Shown: positions 27,871 to 36,621 of the stretch, piece by piece
How the letters are laid out: each line of letters starts with the position of its first letter
Numbering within the stretch: position 1 is the first letter of the stretch
Origin: Streptomyces sp. NBC_00271
GTDB lineage: Bacteria > Actinomycetota > Actinomycetes > Streptomycetales > Streptomycetaceae
DNA length: 64,000 nt
Assembly (NCBI RefSeq): GCF_036178845.1
Contig: NZ_CP108070.1
Coordinates: 6,386,001 to 6,450,000, forward strand
Direction: 5' to 3'
The notes under the pieces: generated by a model
Told to the model about the DNA's origin: nothing
Seen by the model: the letters and a program-made list of their open reading frames with translations, nothing else
The model's database searches: none
Program-made: the position numbers and the translations under genes

Positions 27871-28509
27871 ATGAGCGCGACGAACGACCACGGCAGTCCC
27901 GTCCACCTCGCCGTCTACGACACCTACGCCGACTGGGAGACCGGTCACACCACCGCGTATCTGGCCCGCGCCGGTCGCGAGATCCGGACCGTCGGCCCCA
28001 CCCGGGAGCCGGTGACGACGATCGGCGGTCTCCGGATCCAGCCCGACCTCGCACTCGACGAACTCCGCCCCGAGGACAGTTCCCTGCTGGTCCTCACCGG
28101 CGCCGACCTCTGGGACACCTCCGACGACCTCGCCCCCTTCGCGCGCAAGGCCCGTGCCTTCCTCGACGCGGGCGTGCCGGTCGCCGCGATCTGCGGGGCG
28201 ACGGCCGGGCTCGCCCGCGAGGGGCTCCTCGACGACCGGGACCACACCAGTGCCGTGTCCTTCTACCTCGCCGCCACCGGCTACCGGGGCGGCGGGCGGT
28301 ACGTCGACACCGACGCCGTCACCGACGGCAACCTCGTCACCGCCGGACCGACCGAGCCCGTCGCCTTCGCCCGGGAGGTCCTGCGGCTCCTCGGGGTGTA
28401 CGAGGGGGAGGTCCTGGACGCCTGGTACCGCCTGTTCCACGACTCCGACGCGTCCGCGTACGCCGTACTGGAGAAGGCCTCAGGGGCCGCCGGGGAGGCC
28501 GCCCGATGA
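27871..28509 (+). CDS. DJ-1/PfpI-family protein
   Basis: A 212-residue protein of the DJ-1/PfpI glutamine-amidotransferase-like fold. The reactive Cys108 sits in the nucleophile elbow AAICGATAGLA. VLTGADLWD and the early HLAVYDTYADWETGH fit the fold. Family members act as glyoxalases, chaperones, amidases or regulators, so the activity is open. GGAG in the leader supports ATG 27871. The stop overlaps the MarR start (ATGA), making a two-gene operon that begins just downstream of the dyad cluster. Confidence 0.87.
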   Translation: MSATNDHGSPVHLAVYDTYADWETGHTTAYLARAGREIRTVGPTREPVTTIGGLRIQPDLALDELRPEDSSLLVLTGADLWDTSDDLAPFARKARAFLDAGVPVAAICGATAGLAREGLLDDRDHTSAVSFYLAATGYRGGGRYVDTDAVTDGNLVTAGPTEPVAFAREVLRLLGVYEGEVLDAWYRLFHDSDASAYAVLEKASGAAGEAAR

Positions 28510-29030
28510 GCCGGGAACGGCAGGACCTCCTCAGCCGCGCCGCCCTCGGCGTCTTCCGGCTCAACGGCCAGTTCCTCTCCGTGGCGGACGAACTGGCCCG
28601 CCCCGCGGGGCTGACCGCCGCCTGGTGGCAGGTGCTGGGCGCGGTGCTCCCCGAGCCGCTCCCCGTCGCCGGGATCGCCCGCGTCATGGGCATCACCCGG
28701 CAGAGCGTGCAGCGCGTCGCCGACCTGCTGGTCGGCAAGGGCCTCGCCGAGTACCTGCCCAACCCCGCCCACCGCCGCGCCAAACTGCTCTCCCCGACCG
28801 CCGCCGGCCGCACCGCCGTCGCCGCGATCGGCCCCGGCCACGCGCGCCTCGCCGACCGGCTGGCGCGGGCGCTCGGGGAGGACGGCTTCGCCGAGACCGT
28901 ACGGATCCTGGAGCGACTGTCGGCGGTTCTCGACGAGATCGACGAGATCGACGAGATCGACGAGATCGACGAGATCGACGGGGCCGCGACGGACGTCACG
29001 AAAACGCCAGGTGCTGTTACTGAACCGTAG
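28506..29030 (+). CDS. MarR-family regulator with an acidic DEI repeat tail
   Basis: A 174-residue winged-helix regulator. Helices LTAAWWQVLGAVLPEPLPVA and IARVMGITRQSVQRVADLLV form the DNA-binding domain, and NPAHRRAKLLSPTAAG is the wing. The C-terminus carries Asp-Glu-Ile repeated five times, encoded by a perfect 9-bp tandem repeat, which is not part of the MarR fold. Translationally coupled to the DJ-1 gene. Probably controls this operon and perhaps the divergent aminotransferase through the GACAG/CTGTC dyads. Confidence 0.85.
   Translation: MSRERQDLLSRAALGVFRLNGQFLSVADELARPAGLTAAWWQVLGAVLPEPLPVAGIARVMGITRQSVQRVADLLVGKGLAEYLPNPAHRRAKLLSPTAAGRTAVAAIGPGHARLADRLARALGEDGFAETVRILERLSAVLDEIDEIDEIDEIDEIDGAATDVTKTPGAVTEP
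28932..28976 (+). repeat. 9-bp coding tandem repeat (five GACGAGATC units)
   Basis: Five exact copies of GACGAGATC plus a partial sixth, in frame, encode (Asp-Glu-Ile)5 in the MarR C-terminus. Unit length is a multiple of three, so copy-number change would alter tail length without a frameshift. Confidence 0.95.
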
Positions 29031-29035
29031 ACACC

Positions 29036-29059
29036 GCCCCACCCACCTCCTGGTGGGGC
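29036..29059 (+). terminator. hairpin after the MarR gene
   Basis: GCCCCACC / GGTGGGGC perfect 8-bp stem with an 8-base loop, six bases past the MarR stop and ahead of the kinase gene. Confidence 0.6.
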
Positions 29060-29114
29060 CGCACTATCCTCGGCCTCGGGCGGTTGCACCGGCACGGGGG
29101 AGGGCGGCACGACG

Positions 29115-31061
29115 ATGGAGAAGCTGGGGGCGGGGGAACCGCAGCAGATCGGGGCGTACCGACTGCTCGCGCGGCTCGGTGCCGGTGGCATGGGACGCGT
29201 CTATCTGGCCCGCTCCGACCGGGGCCGTACCGTCGCCGTGAAGCTGGTGCGCGAGGAACTCGCCGCGCAGGAGGAGTTCCGGGCCCGCTTCCGCCAGGAA
29301 GTGCTGGCCGCGCGCCGGGTCGGCGGCCTCTGGACCGCCCCCGTCCTCGACGCGGACACCGAGGCCGCCGTCCCGTGGGTCGCGACCGGATATGTCGCAG
29401 GACCCTCCCTCCAGACGGTCGTGGGCCACGACCACGGAGCGCTCCCGGAACGTTCCGTCCGCATCCTCGCGGCCGGACTCGCCCACGCCCTCAAGGACAT
29501 CCACGCCGCCGGACTCATCCACCGCGACCTCAAGCCCTCCAACGTCCTCGTGACCATCGACGGCCCGCGCGTCATCGACTTCGGGATCGCGCGCGCCCTG
29601 GAGACCGTCACCGACGGTGGCCTCACCCGCACCGGCGCCCTCGTCGGCTCGCCCGGATTCATGGCGCCCGAGCAGGTCCGCGGCGACCGCGTCACGCCCG
29701 CGTGCGACGTCTTCTGCCTGGGCTCGGTCCTCTCGTACGCCGCCACCGGCGCCCTGCCCTTCGGGGCGGCGAACAGCGGGGTGCACGCGATGATGTTCCG
29801 CATCGCACAGGAGGATCCCGACCTGGACGGCGTACCGGAGGGCCTCGCCGACCTCGTACGGCACTGTCTGCGCAAGGACCCCGCCGCCCGCCCCGGCCTC
29901 GACGAGATCCTGGAGCGCATCGGCGCGGAGGACACCGTCGTGGAAGGACGCTCCCGCGATCCGTGGCTGCCCAGCGCGCTGGTGGCCCAACTCGGGCGGC
30001 ACGCCGTGCGGTTGCTGGACACGGAGAACCCGGACGAGCGCCCCGCACCGGCTCCGGCGCCGCCCGCGCGCCAGGCCGCCGCCCCCGCTCAGGAACCGGC
30101 CCCGGGATCCGCCCCGGCGGCCCTGGACCTGTCCAAGTCCACCCCCGCACCCACCCCTGCACCCACCCCCGCTCCCGAGGTCGCCCCGGAGCACGCCGCC
30201 ACCCCGCCCCCGCCGGGAGGACCGGCCTCGACGGACCACCTCCCGACGCTGATCGCGGGCGCCGACCAGACACCCCCGCCGGCCGCACCACCCGCCGCGC
30301 ACCCGGCGTACGGCCATCCCCAGCAGCACCCCAGCCCCACGGGCCCGCCCGTGTACGGCTATCCGCAGGGCGGCTGGGGCGCACCCGGCTCGTACGGCCC
30401 TACGCCGCCGTACGGACCGGGCATGCCCACCACGCCGTACGGCCCCGCGGGCGTCCCCGAACCCGAGCCGCCGCGCAGAAGCGGCCGCTCCACCGCCGCC
30501 CTGATCGTCGTGGCGCTGGTCGTCGCGCTCGGCGCGGGCGGTTCCGTCTACGCGCTGATGCAGGGCGGCACGGCCAAGGGCACCGACGACGCGAAGGCGT
30601 CCTCGGCCGCGTCCACGAGCCCGACCTCCCCCGACTCGCCCCCGCCCTCCTCCACTCCCTCCTCCTCCCCTTCCGATTCCCCCTCGCCCCAGACATCCCA
30701 GGGGGGCACGATCCCGGAGGGGTTCCTCGGCACCTGGGACGCCTCCATCGACAACGCGACCGGCCACAACACCCGCCGACTGACCATCCAGCAGGGCGCG
30801 GTGGGCGACACGGTCCTCTCGCTCGTCGCGGACGGTCCGTCCGGCAGCAGCACCTACCACTGCGTCTTCCAGGCCGAACTGACCGCTGCCCCCGGCGCCG
30901 GGGGTCCCCTGGTGATCGGCCCCTCCGAAGTCACCGGCGGCGCACCGATCTCGTCCTGCTCGCCGGGTGCCGCCTCCGAGATCACCCTTCTGTCCGACGG
31001 GCGGCTGCGCCGGGTGAACACGGGCTCGGGCGAGTCGTTGACCTACACGAAGAGTGGCTGA
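29115..31061 (+). CDS. membrane-anchored Ser/Thr protein kinase (PknB type)
   Basis: A 648-residue Hanks-type kinase. The P-loop is LGAGGMGRVY, ATP-lysine Lys43 in VAVKLV, catalytic HRDLKPSN (Asp138), DFGIA and GSPGFMAPEQ, all intact, so it should be active. After the kinase domain (to about 275) comes a roughly 180-residue Pro/Ala/Gly-rich juxtamembrane linker. A single membrane helix near 461-481 (AALIVVALVVALGAGGSVYA) follows, then a Ser/Pro-rich stalk and an extracellular domain of about 120 residues containing two Cys. No PASTA repeats. ATG 29115 has GGGAGG upstream. It is followed at 31172 by a PstS-like membrane protein. Confidence 0.93.
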   Translation: MEKLGAGEPQQIGAYRLLARLGAGGMGRVYLARSDRGRTVAVKLVREELAAQEEFRARFRQEVLAARRVGGLWTAPVLDADTEAAVPWVATGYVAGPSLQTVVGHDHGALPERSVRILAAGLAHALKDIHAAGLIHRDLKPSNVLVTIDGPRVIDFGIARALETVTDGGLTRTGALVGSPGFMAPEQVRGDRVTPACDVFCLGSVLSYAATGALPFGAANSGVHAMMFRIAQEDPDLDGVPEGLADLVRHCLRKDPAARPGLDEILERIGAEDTVVEGRSRDPWLPSALVAQLGRHAVRLLDTENPDERPAPAPAPPARQAAAPAQEPAPGSAPAALDLSKSTPAPTPAPTPAPEVAPEHAATPPPPGGPASTDHLPTLIAGADQTPPPAAPPAAHPAYGHPQQHPSPTGPPVYGYPQGGWGAPGSYGPTPPYGPGMPTTPYGPAGVPEPEPPRRSGRSTAALIVVALVVALGAGGSVYALMQGGTAKGTDDAKASSAASTSPTSPDSPPPSSTPSSSPSDSPSPQTSQGGTIPEGFLGTWDASIDNATGHNTRRLTIQQGAVGDTVLSLVADGPSGSSTYHCVFQAELTAAPGAGGPLVIGPSEVTGGAPISSCSPGAASEITLLSDGRLRRVNTGSGESLTYTKSG

Positions 31062-31171
31062 CGAAGCGTCAGTTTGGTTGAGCGGCCGCTGAACTTCACC
31101 CGGCGTACGCCGGGTGTTCCCGCCTCGAGCCGTACGGTGACCGCACCTTGGGCTCGGGGGAGTGGCTCGCG

Positions 31172-32704
31172 ATGGAGTGGCTGAGCGCGGAGAACGTTGT
31201 GGCCGTGGGGACCGCCGTGATCGGTGTCGTCGCCTCCGCGGTGATGGTCTGGTACGAACGCCGGGTGCCGCGGCGCAAGCGGATCGGCTACCGGGTGCAG
31301 ATGGACAACCCGATAGGCGACGACGTGCGTTCGGGGCGCGCCAACGTACGGCTCGGGCTGTTCGACGAGACGCCGGGCATGATGGACGCCACCCTCGTGC
31401 TGCTGCGGATCGAGAACGACGGGTCGCAGAGCATCGCCGGTGACGACTACACGAGCAGGGAACGCCACGGTCTGACAGCGGTGTTCACCGACCGCACCAT
31501 CCGCGGTGTGTCCGTCACCCAGCCGCCCGGCACCGAACACCTCATGGACCACTTCACCCCCGCCGCGGGGCTCAGTTACGAGGACGGCGTCCTGCGCATC
31601 CCGCGCGTCCCGCTCAACCGGGGCGAGCACTTCAAGCTCCTCGTGCTGCTGTCGGGCGGGGACGTGGGGCGCGAGATACGGCTGATCGGCGGGCTGCGGG
31701 ACGGCGAGGTCAGCCCCAACCGCAGTACGACACCGGACGATCAGCCGCCCCTGTTCAGCCGTGCGGCCCGGCTGATCACCGTGCTGCTGACCGTGTGTGT
31801 CGTCACGCTCGCGCTGATCGTTGTGCTGCGGGACGACTCCCCGCCGCCGATCGGCTGCGAGAAGGGCACGCTCACCGTCACCGGCTCGACGGCCTTCGCG
31901 CCCGTGATGAGCGAGCTGGCGAAGAAGTACGAGCAGGACTGCGAGGGCGCCGACATCGTGGTCGACGCGCACGGGAGCACGGCGGGGGTGCGGGAACTCG
32001 GCGAGGCCGGCGCCAAGTCCTCGAAGGGCTCGCCGCCCGTCATCGCCCTCTCGGACGGGCCGAAGCCGAGCGGGTTCCCGCAACTGCGCGAGAACCGGGT
32101 CGCGGTCTCGGTCTTCGTCCTGGTCGTGAACGACGACCTGCCCGTGCGGAACCTGGCCCTCGCCGACGTACGCCGCCTCTACCTCGGCGAGATCACGAAC
32201 TGGAAGCAGCTCGGCGGCCCCGACCGCCCCGTGCTCCTCGTCAGCCGGGACGCCAACTCCGGTACCCGCCAGGTCTTTCAGCGCCGGGTCCTGGGCCGGG
32301 GCGAAATCGCCAACTCCTCCCTGGACTGCGTCCACAAGGACGACGCGACGGTGCCCGTGGTGCGGTGCGAACTCGACTCCACCGGGCAGGTGCTGAGTAC
32401 CGTGGCCGGGTTGCCCGGGGCGATCGGCTACAGCGAGCTGAACCTCGCCACCGGATACAAGGGCCTGCACCAGCTCACCCTCGACGGACATGCCGCGTCC
32501 GTGGAGGACCTGGAACACGGCACGTCCTCCTACCCGTACCGGGAGATCGAGTACGCCTACACCTACGCCCAGCCGCCCGCCGACTCCCTCGCCTCCAGCT
32601 TCCTCACCTACATCAGCCGCGGCAACGGCCAGGACGTCATCCGCACCCACGGCCACCTACCGTGCGGCACCCCGGTGGGCCTGAAAATCTGCGGCACCAA
32701 CTGA
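31172..32704 (+). CDS. membrane protein with PstS-like substrate-binding domain
   Basis: About 510 residues. An N-terminal helix (VVAVGTAVIGVVASAVMVWY), a cytoplasmic domain of about 170 residues (IGYRVQMDNPIGDDVRSGRA and onward) and a second helix near 201-220 (ITVLLTVCVVTLALIVVL) precede an extracellular domain. That domain matches PstS-type phosphate-binding proteins: TVTGSTAFAPVMSELAKKYE, VVDAHGSTAGVREL, RLYLGEITNWKQLGG and SRDANSGTRQVF. It is thus tethered rather than free or lipid-anchored, with no pstCAB genes nearby. ATG 31172 was chosen for its GGGGGAG spacing over TTG 31148. Possible sensor or input partner for the kinase just upstream. Confidence 0.8.
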   Translation: MEWLSAENVVAVGTAVIGVVASAVMVWYERRVPRRKRIGYRVQMDNPIGDDVRSGRANVRLGLFDETPGMMDATLVLLRIENDGSQSIAGDDYTSRERHGLTAVFTDRTIRGVSVTQPPGTEHLMDHFTPAAGLSYEDGVLRIPRVPLNRGEHFKLLVLLSGGDVGREIRLIGGLRDGEVSPNRSTTPDDQPPLFSRAARLITVLLTVCVVTLALIVVLRDDSPPPIGCEKGTLTVTGSTAFAPVMSELAKKYEQDCEGADIVVDAHGSTAGVRELGEAGAKSSKGSPPVIALSDGPKPSGFPQLRENRVAVSVFVLVVNDDLPVRNLALADVRRLYLGEITNWKQLGGPDRPVLLVSRDANSGTRQVFQRRVLGRGEIANSSLDCVHKDDATVPVVRCELDSTGQVLSTVAGLPGAIGYSELNLATGYKGLHQLTLDGHAASVEDLEHGTSSYPYREIEYAYTYAQPPADSLASSFLTYISRGNGQDVIRTHGHLPCGTPVGLKICGTN

Positions 32705-32744
32705 TCCTTCGACGCCGGGTGCGTTGCTCGACTGCGGGCGCCCT

Positions 32745-32956
32745 GAGGCGGGGGCTTCGCCCCGCGTCCCCCGCTCGCCCGGTTCGTTTGGCTGCGGGTC
32801 CGGTGGGGGCTGGGCGCGCAGTTCCCCGCGCCCCTCAAGGGCGCTGGCGCGCATCTTCAGCCCGTCCGGCGTTTGAGGACGAGGCCGTCCAGGCCGATGC
32901 GGGGTTGAAGGGGCGGAGCCCCTGGGGATGGGTTGGGTAGGGGCGGCGGGGGCGAG
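32745..32956. repeat. GC-rich dispersed intergenic repeat, copy C
   Basis: It fills the 258-base gap between convergent genes. Module 1 is inverted here (GCGCGCAGTTCCCCGCGCCC, about 32802-32836). The segment CCCGTCCGGCGTTTGAGGAC follows, then module 2 (GGGGCGGAGCCCC and GGGTAGGGGCGGCGGGGGCG, 32909-32955). No coding sequence was seen. Confidence 0.8.
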
Positions 32957-32962
32957 GAAAAG

Positions 32963-33703
32963 CTAGCGCGGCTCCGGGGGGCGCTGGCGGGGCATGTTCG
33001 GGCGGGTGCCCGGAGGCAACGGCAGCCGCCCAGCCGACGCACCCTCCGCCCGAGGAACCCCCGCCAGCGACGACTGAATCCCCAGCGGCGCGGGCCCGGT
33101 CCGGAACTCCACCATCCAGTCCGCCGTCTCCACCCGCACCAACTCCGTGATGTCCTCCGAAAACCGACGTAACACCCCCAGGCACCGATCCGCCGCCTCG
33201 CTCGCGGTCCCCTCCGTCGGCCCCAAAACCTCCCGCACACTCTCCGACGCCCAGTCGAACTGCAACACCTGCAACCGCCGCTGCACGGCCTGCGCGGTCG
33301 CCACGTCCCTTATCCACCCGGAGGTCACCCCGAAGAACCGGTCCCCGGCCACGCACGCGACCCCGAGCAGCAGCGCGAGATACCCCCAGGGAGCGACCCC
33401 GCCGACCACTCCGGTGAGGTCCAGCAGGGGAAGCGCGGCCCCGGCCACCGCCCCCACCGCCGCCCCACCCCGCAGCACCCGCGCCCCCCGCCGCTTCCAC
33501 ACCCGGTCCGCGAGATACCAGGACGCCGTGTCGAGCGCCCCCCGCTCCACCCACCGGTACAGCTCATGGAGCCGCTCGGCCGGCTCCCCCCAGTCCCCGA
33601 GCGGAAACGCCCGGCCGGTCAGATCATCCGGCCGGGTCCCCGCGGCCCCGCCGTCCCGCCCGTCCTGGGGCGGCCCCTCGGGCTGCATCTCCGGCTGGCT
33701 CAC
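32963..33703 (-). CDS. SLATT-domain two-helix membrane protein
   Basis: A 246-residue protein matching the SLATT (2TM effector) pattern. It has a helical region ERLHELYRWVERGALDTASW, two adjacent membrane helices (GAAVGAVAGAALPLLDLTGV and WGYLALLLGVACVAGDRF) and a long amphipathic helix (DVATAQAVQRRLQVLQFDWA). SLATT proteins are known as pore-type effectors linked to nucleotide second-messenger systems, but no SMODS, SLOG or nuclease gene is adjacent. GTG 33703 was chosen because AGGGAG lies about 8 bases upstream. It may be an orphan copy conserved near recR in streptomycetes. Confidence 0.72.
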   Translation of the reverse strand: MSQPEMQPEGPPQDGRDGGAAGTRPDDLTGRAFPLGDWGEPAERLHELYRWVERGALDTASWYLADRVWKRRGARVLRGGAAVGAVAGAALPLLDLTGVVGGVAPWGYLALLLGVACVAGDRFFGVTSGWIRDVATAQAVQRRLQVLQFDWASESVREVLGPTEGTASEAADRCLGVLRRFSEDITELVRVETADWMVEFRTGPAPLGIQSSLAGVPRAEGASAGRLPLPPGTRPNMPRQRPPEPR

Positions 33704-34019
33704 CCGGCACTCCCTACTGGCGAAGGACGACGAAGGACGAAGCTGGTGATGTTGGATGTTGCTGCTGACGTTGTGCCTGGTGACGTTGTGTGATGTCAAG
33801 TGACGCGTGGTGCCGAGGCGCCGCTCCCTTCCTACCGCCCAATGGGTGGCGATGGCCCGGGTTTCGCCGCTTTTCCGCCTGAAAGAGGGTCTTAATCAGG
33901 TATAGGCTTCGAGATCGCCTCACTCGAAAGAGTGCTTGGGCGACGGCCCCGCCAACCACGTAGGCTCGTGCTGAACGGGAAAACCCCGTCCAGACAGCCG
34001 TACGAGCCAGGAGCTGATC
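33704..34019. other. intergenic region upstream of ybaB-recR
   Basis: 316 bases without a credible gene. It must hold divergent promoters. One notable element is a hairpin with a GAAA tetraloop, CACTC-GAAA-GAGTG (33921-33934), extendable by CGCC/GGGCG pairing. I looked for an SRP RNA, often found near ybaB-recR in other bacteria, and saw none. Confidence 0.6.
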
Positions 34020-34361
34020 GTGATCCCCGGTGGTGGCCAGCCCAATATGCAGCAGCTGCTCCAGCAGGCCCAGAAGATGCAGCAGGACCTCGCCAACGCG
34101 CAGGAGGAACTCGCGCGCACCGAGGTCGAAGGCCAGGCGGGTGGCGGTCTGGTGACGGCGACGGTGACGGGCTCGGGTGAGCTGCGCGCCCTGGTCATCG
34201 ACCCGAAGGCCGTGGACCCCGAGGACACCGAGACCCTCGCCGACCTGGTCGTCGCGGCGGTCCAGGCGGCCAACGAGAACGCCCAGGCGCTCCAGCAGCA
34301 GAAGCTCGGCCCGCTCGCCCAGGGCCTCGGCGGCAGTGGCATCCCCGGCCTGCCTTTCTAA
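34020..34361 (+). CDS. ybaB: YbaB/EbfC-family nucleoid-associated protein
   Basis: A 113-residue protein starting at GTG 34020, with AGGAG at 34010-34014. [20 protein letters not shown] and [20 protein letters not shown] are diagnostic of the YbaB family, small dimeric DNA-binding proteins. The Gln-rich C-terminus ([18 protein letters not shown]) is typical of actinobacteria. It is followed 57 bases later by recR, the near-universal neighbour, implying a shared transcript and a role in nucleoid organisation or recombinational repair. Confidence 0.93.
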   Translation: MIPGGGQPNMQQLLQQAQKMQQDLANAQEELARTEVEGQAGGGLVTATVTGSGELRALVIDPKAVDPEDTETLADLVVAAVQAANENAQALQQQKLGPLAQGLGGSGIPGLPF

Positions 34362-34418
34362 GACCGGCGGCGGCCAACTACCGTACGTACTGAAAGATTC
34401 CAGGAAGGGCGGCAGTCC

Positions 34419-35018
34419 GTGTACGAAGGCGTGGTCCAGGACCTCATCGACGAGTTGGGGCGGCTGCCCGGCGTCGGTCCCAAGAGCGCGCAGCGGATCG
34501 CCTTCCACATCCTGCAGGCCGAGCCGACGGACGTCCGCCGGCTCGCGCAGTGCCTCATGGAGGTCAAGGCGAAGGTCCGCTTCTGCGCGACCTGCGGCAA
34601 TGTGGCGCAGGAGGAACTGTGCAACATCTGCCGCGACCCACGTCGGGATCTGACCGTCATCTGTGTGGTCGAGGAGCCCAAGGACGTCGTCGCGGTCGAG
34701 CGGACGCGCGAGTTCCGGGGCAAGTACCACGTGCTGGGCGGCGCGATCAGCCCGATCGAGGGCGTCGGCCCCGACGACCTCCGGATAAGGGAACTCCTCG
34801 CCCGTCTCGCCGACGGCACGGTCACGGAGCTCATCCTCGCCACGGACCCGAACCTGGAGGGCGAGGCGACGGCCACGTACCTCGCCCGCATGATCAAGCC
34901 CATGGGCCTCAGGGTCACCCGCCTGGCCAGCGGCCTCCCGGTGGGTGGCGACCTGGAATACGCGGACGAGGTCACACTCGGCCGCGCCTTCGAGGGGAGA
35001 CGACTCCTAGATGTCTGA
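34419..35018 (+). CDS. recR: recombination mediator RecR
   Basis: A 199-residue RecR, which works with RecO (and RecF) to load RecA on gapped DNA. It has the N-terminal helix-hairpin-helix region [20 protein letters not shown], the zinc finger [16 protein letters not shown], and the Toprim domain with VVEEPKDV and [20 protein letters not shown] 34419 is preceded by AGGAAGGG. The 3' end overlaps the DUF5063 gene by 8 bases. Confidence 0.96.
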   Translation: MYEGVVQDLIDELGRLPGVGPKSAQRIAFHILQAEPTDVRRLAQCLMEVKAKVRFCATCGNVAQEELCNICRDPRRDLTVICVVEEPKDVVAVERTREFRGKYHVLGGAISPIEGVGPDDLRIRELLARLADGTVTELILATDPNLEGEATATYLARMIKPMGLRVTRLASGLPVGGDLEYADEVTLGRAFEGRRLLDV

Positions 35019-35670
35019 CGCCACGCTGCACGCGACCAGCCAGGATCCCGACGACTTCGTGGTCCAGATCGCGGACCAGGTCGAGAGCTTCATCGTCGCC
35101 GTCACCGAAGTGGCGAAGGGCGACGAGCCGGACTCCGCCGTGCCCTTCCTCCTCCTGGAGGTGTCCCAGCTGCTGCTGGCGGGCGGCCGTCTCGGCGCGC
35201 ACGAGGACATCGTCCCCGACGAGCGCTACGAGCCGGACCTCGGTCCGGAGCCGGACGTCGACGACCTGCGTGAGCGCCTCGCGGTCATGCTGGACCCGAT
35301 CGACGTCTACTCCGAGGTGTTCGACCCCTACGAACCGCGCAAGGCCCCGGTGGCCTGCCGCATCTCGGACGACCTCGCGGACGTCGTCACCGATCTGCGC
35401 CACGGCATGGCCCACTACCGCGCGGGCCGCACCACCGAGGCCCTGTGGTGGTGGCAGTTCTCCTACTTCTCCAACTGGGGGTCCACCACCTCGGCGGCCC
35501 TGCGCGCCCTCCAGTCCCTGGTGGCCCACGTCCGTCTGAACCAGCCCCTGGACGACCTCAACGGCCTCGACACCGACCAGGACCTCGGCGAGGAGGCCCT
35601 CGCGGAGGAGGCGGGCCGGGTCATGGCCGAGGAGATCGGCGGACCGCTCGGCATCAGGTCGTCCAAGTAG
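35011..35670 (+). CDS. DUF5063 protein
   Basis: A 219-residue acidic protein of unknown function that follows recR in streptomycetes. The conserved core is helical and aromatic-rich: [20 protein letters not shown], then [20 protein letters not shown]. The N-terminal [20 protein letters not shown] is also helical. The ATG overlaps the recR end by 8 bases, so co-expression with ybaB-recR is expected. No catalytic motif was seen. Confidence 0.85.
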   Translation: MSDATLHATSQDPDDFVVQIADQVESFIVAVTEVAKGDEPDSAVPFLLLEVSQLLLAGGRLGAHEDIVPDERYEPDLGPEPDVDDLRERLAVMLDPIDVYSEVFDPYEPRKAPVACRISDDLADVVTDLRHGMAHYRAGRTTEALWWWQFSYFSNWGSTTSAALRALQSLVAHVRLNQPLDDLNGLDTDQDLGEEALAEEAGRVMAEEIGGPLGIRSSK

Positions 35671-35683
35671 CCCCGGTGCGGGG

Positions 35684-36580
35684 TCAGCCGGCGGGCCAGT
35701 GCGCCCGGGTGAAGGCGGCGGCGGAGGTCAGCGCGGCGTCGGCGTCGTCGAGCAGCGCGGCGAACCCCTGGAAGACGTGCGGGACCTGGGGCCAGACCTG
35801 CAGCTCGACCGCCACGTCGTGCTCGGCGGCGCGGGCGGCCAGTCCTACGGCGTCGTCCAGCAGGATCTCGTGCGAGCCGACCTGGATGAGCAGGGGCGCG
35901 AGCCCCGTCAGGTCGGCGAAGACCGGGCTGGCCAGGGGCGTGGCGGGGTCGGTCTCGCCCAGGTAGTCGCGGGCGCGGATCTGCAGTCCCTTCGCGGTCA
36001 GCGCGGGGTCGACGTCGGCCTTGCCAGTCAGGCTGTCCCCGGACAGGGTCAGATCGGCCCACGGGGAGAAGACCACGGCCGACGACGGCTGTGGCAGCCC
36101 CGCCTCCTTGAGCGCGACGAGCGTGGCCACCGCCAGCCCGCCGCCCGCGGACTCACCGACGAACGCGACCTCGGAGCTGGGTGTCCCGTCCGCGAGCAGG
36201 GCGCGATAGGCGGCCACGGCGTCGTCGACGGCCGCGGGGAACGGATGCTCCGGGGCCAGCCGGTAGTCCACCGACACGGCGCGGACCCCGACCCGCCGGG
36301 CCACGTCGGCGGCCAGGCCCACGGAGTCGCCGGCCGAGCCGAGGGCGTACGCGCCGCCGTGGAAGTAGAGCACCACAGCCGAAGAACCATCACCCGGAGT
36401 CTCCACGGTGACGATCGGTATGCCACCGAGCCGGCCCGGTGTGGCCGTGACGTCTTCGGGCAGCGGCACGGACGCGATCATCTCGTGGAAGAGGGCGCGC
36501 TGTTCGCCGAGTTCACCGCCGATGTCGAACGGGGCGTGCCGCAGGAGCTCATCAAGAGCCTGGCGTTGCTGCTGGGTCAT
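35684..36580 (-). CDS. alpha/beta hydrolase of the HSL/esterase family
   Basis: A 298-residue esterase-like enzyme with the hormone-sensitive-lipase motif HGGAYALGSAGD, nucleophile elbow GESAGGGLAVATL, an Asp-containing late loop and the catalytic His in VWPQVPHVFQGFA. It probably hydrolyses short-chain esters. The cupin gene begins 41 bases upstream on the same strand, so the two form an operon read away from the operator at 37114-37164 and probably controlled by the divergent MarR protein. Confidence 0.9.
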   Translation of the reverse strand: MTQQQRQALDELLRHAPFDIGGELGEQRALFHEMIASVPLPEDVTATPGRLGGIPIVTVETPGDGSSAVVLYFHGGAYALGSAGDSVGLAADVARRVGVRAVSVDYRLAPEHPFPAAVDDAVAAYRALLADGTPSSEVAFVGESAGGGLAVATLVALKEAGLPQPSSAVVFSPWADLTLSGDSLTGKADVDPALTAKGLQIRARDYLGETDPATPLASPVFADLTGLAPLLIQVGSHEILLDDAVGLAARAAEHDVAVELQVWPQVPHVFQGFAALLDDADAALTSAAAFTRAHWPAG

Positions 36581-36621
36581 GAGGGACCTCTCATCGGTGA
36601 GCGGGGTGGGGCGGGCGTCGG

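Noticed and set aside
33704..34019. Possible SRP (ffs) RNA upstream of ybaB-recR.
   Set aside because: The conserved GGAAGG/GGUAACAGG-type tetraloop and motif of SRP RNA could not be found; only a GAAA-capped hairpin is present.
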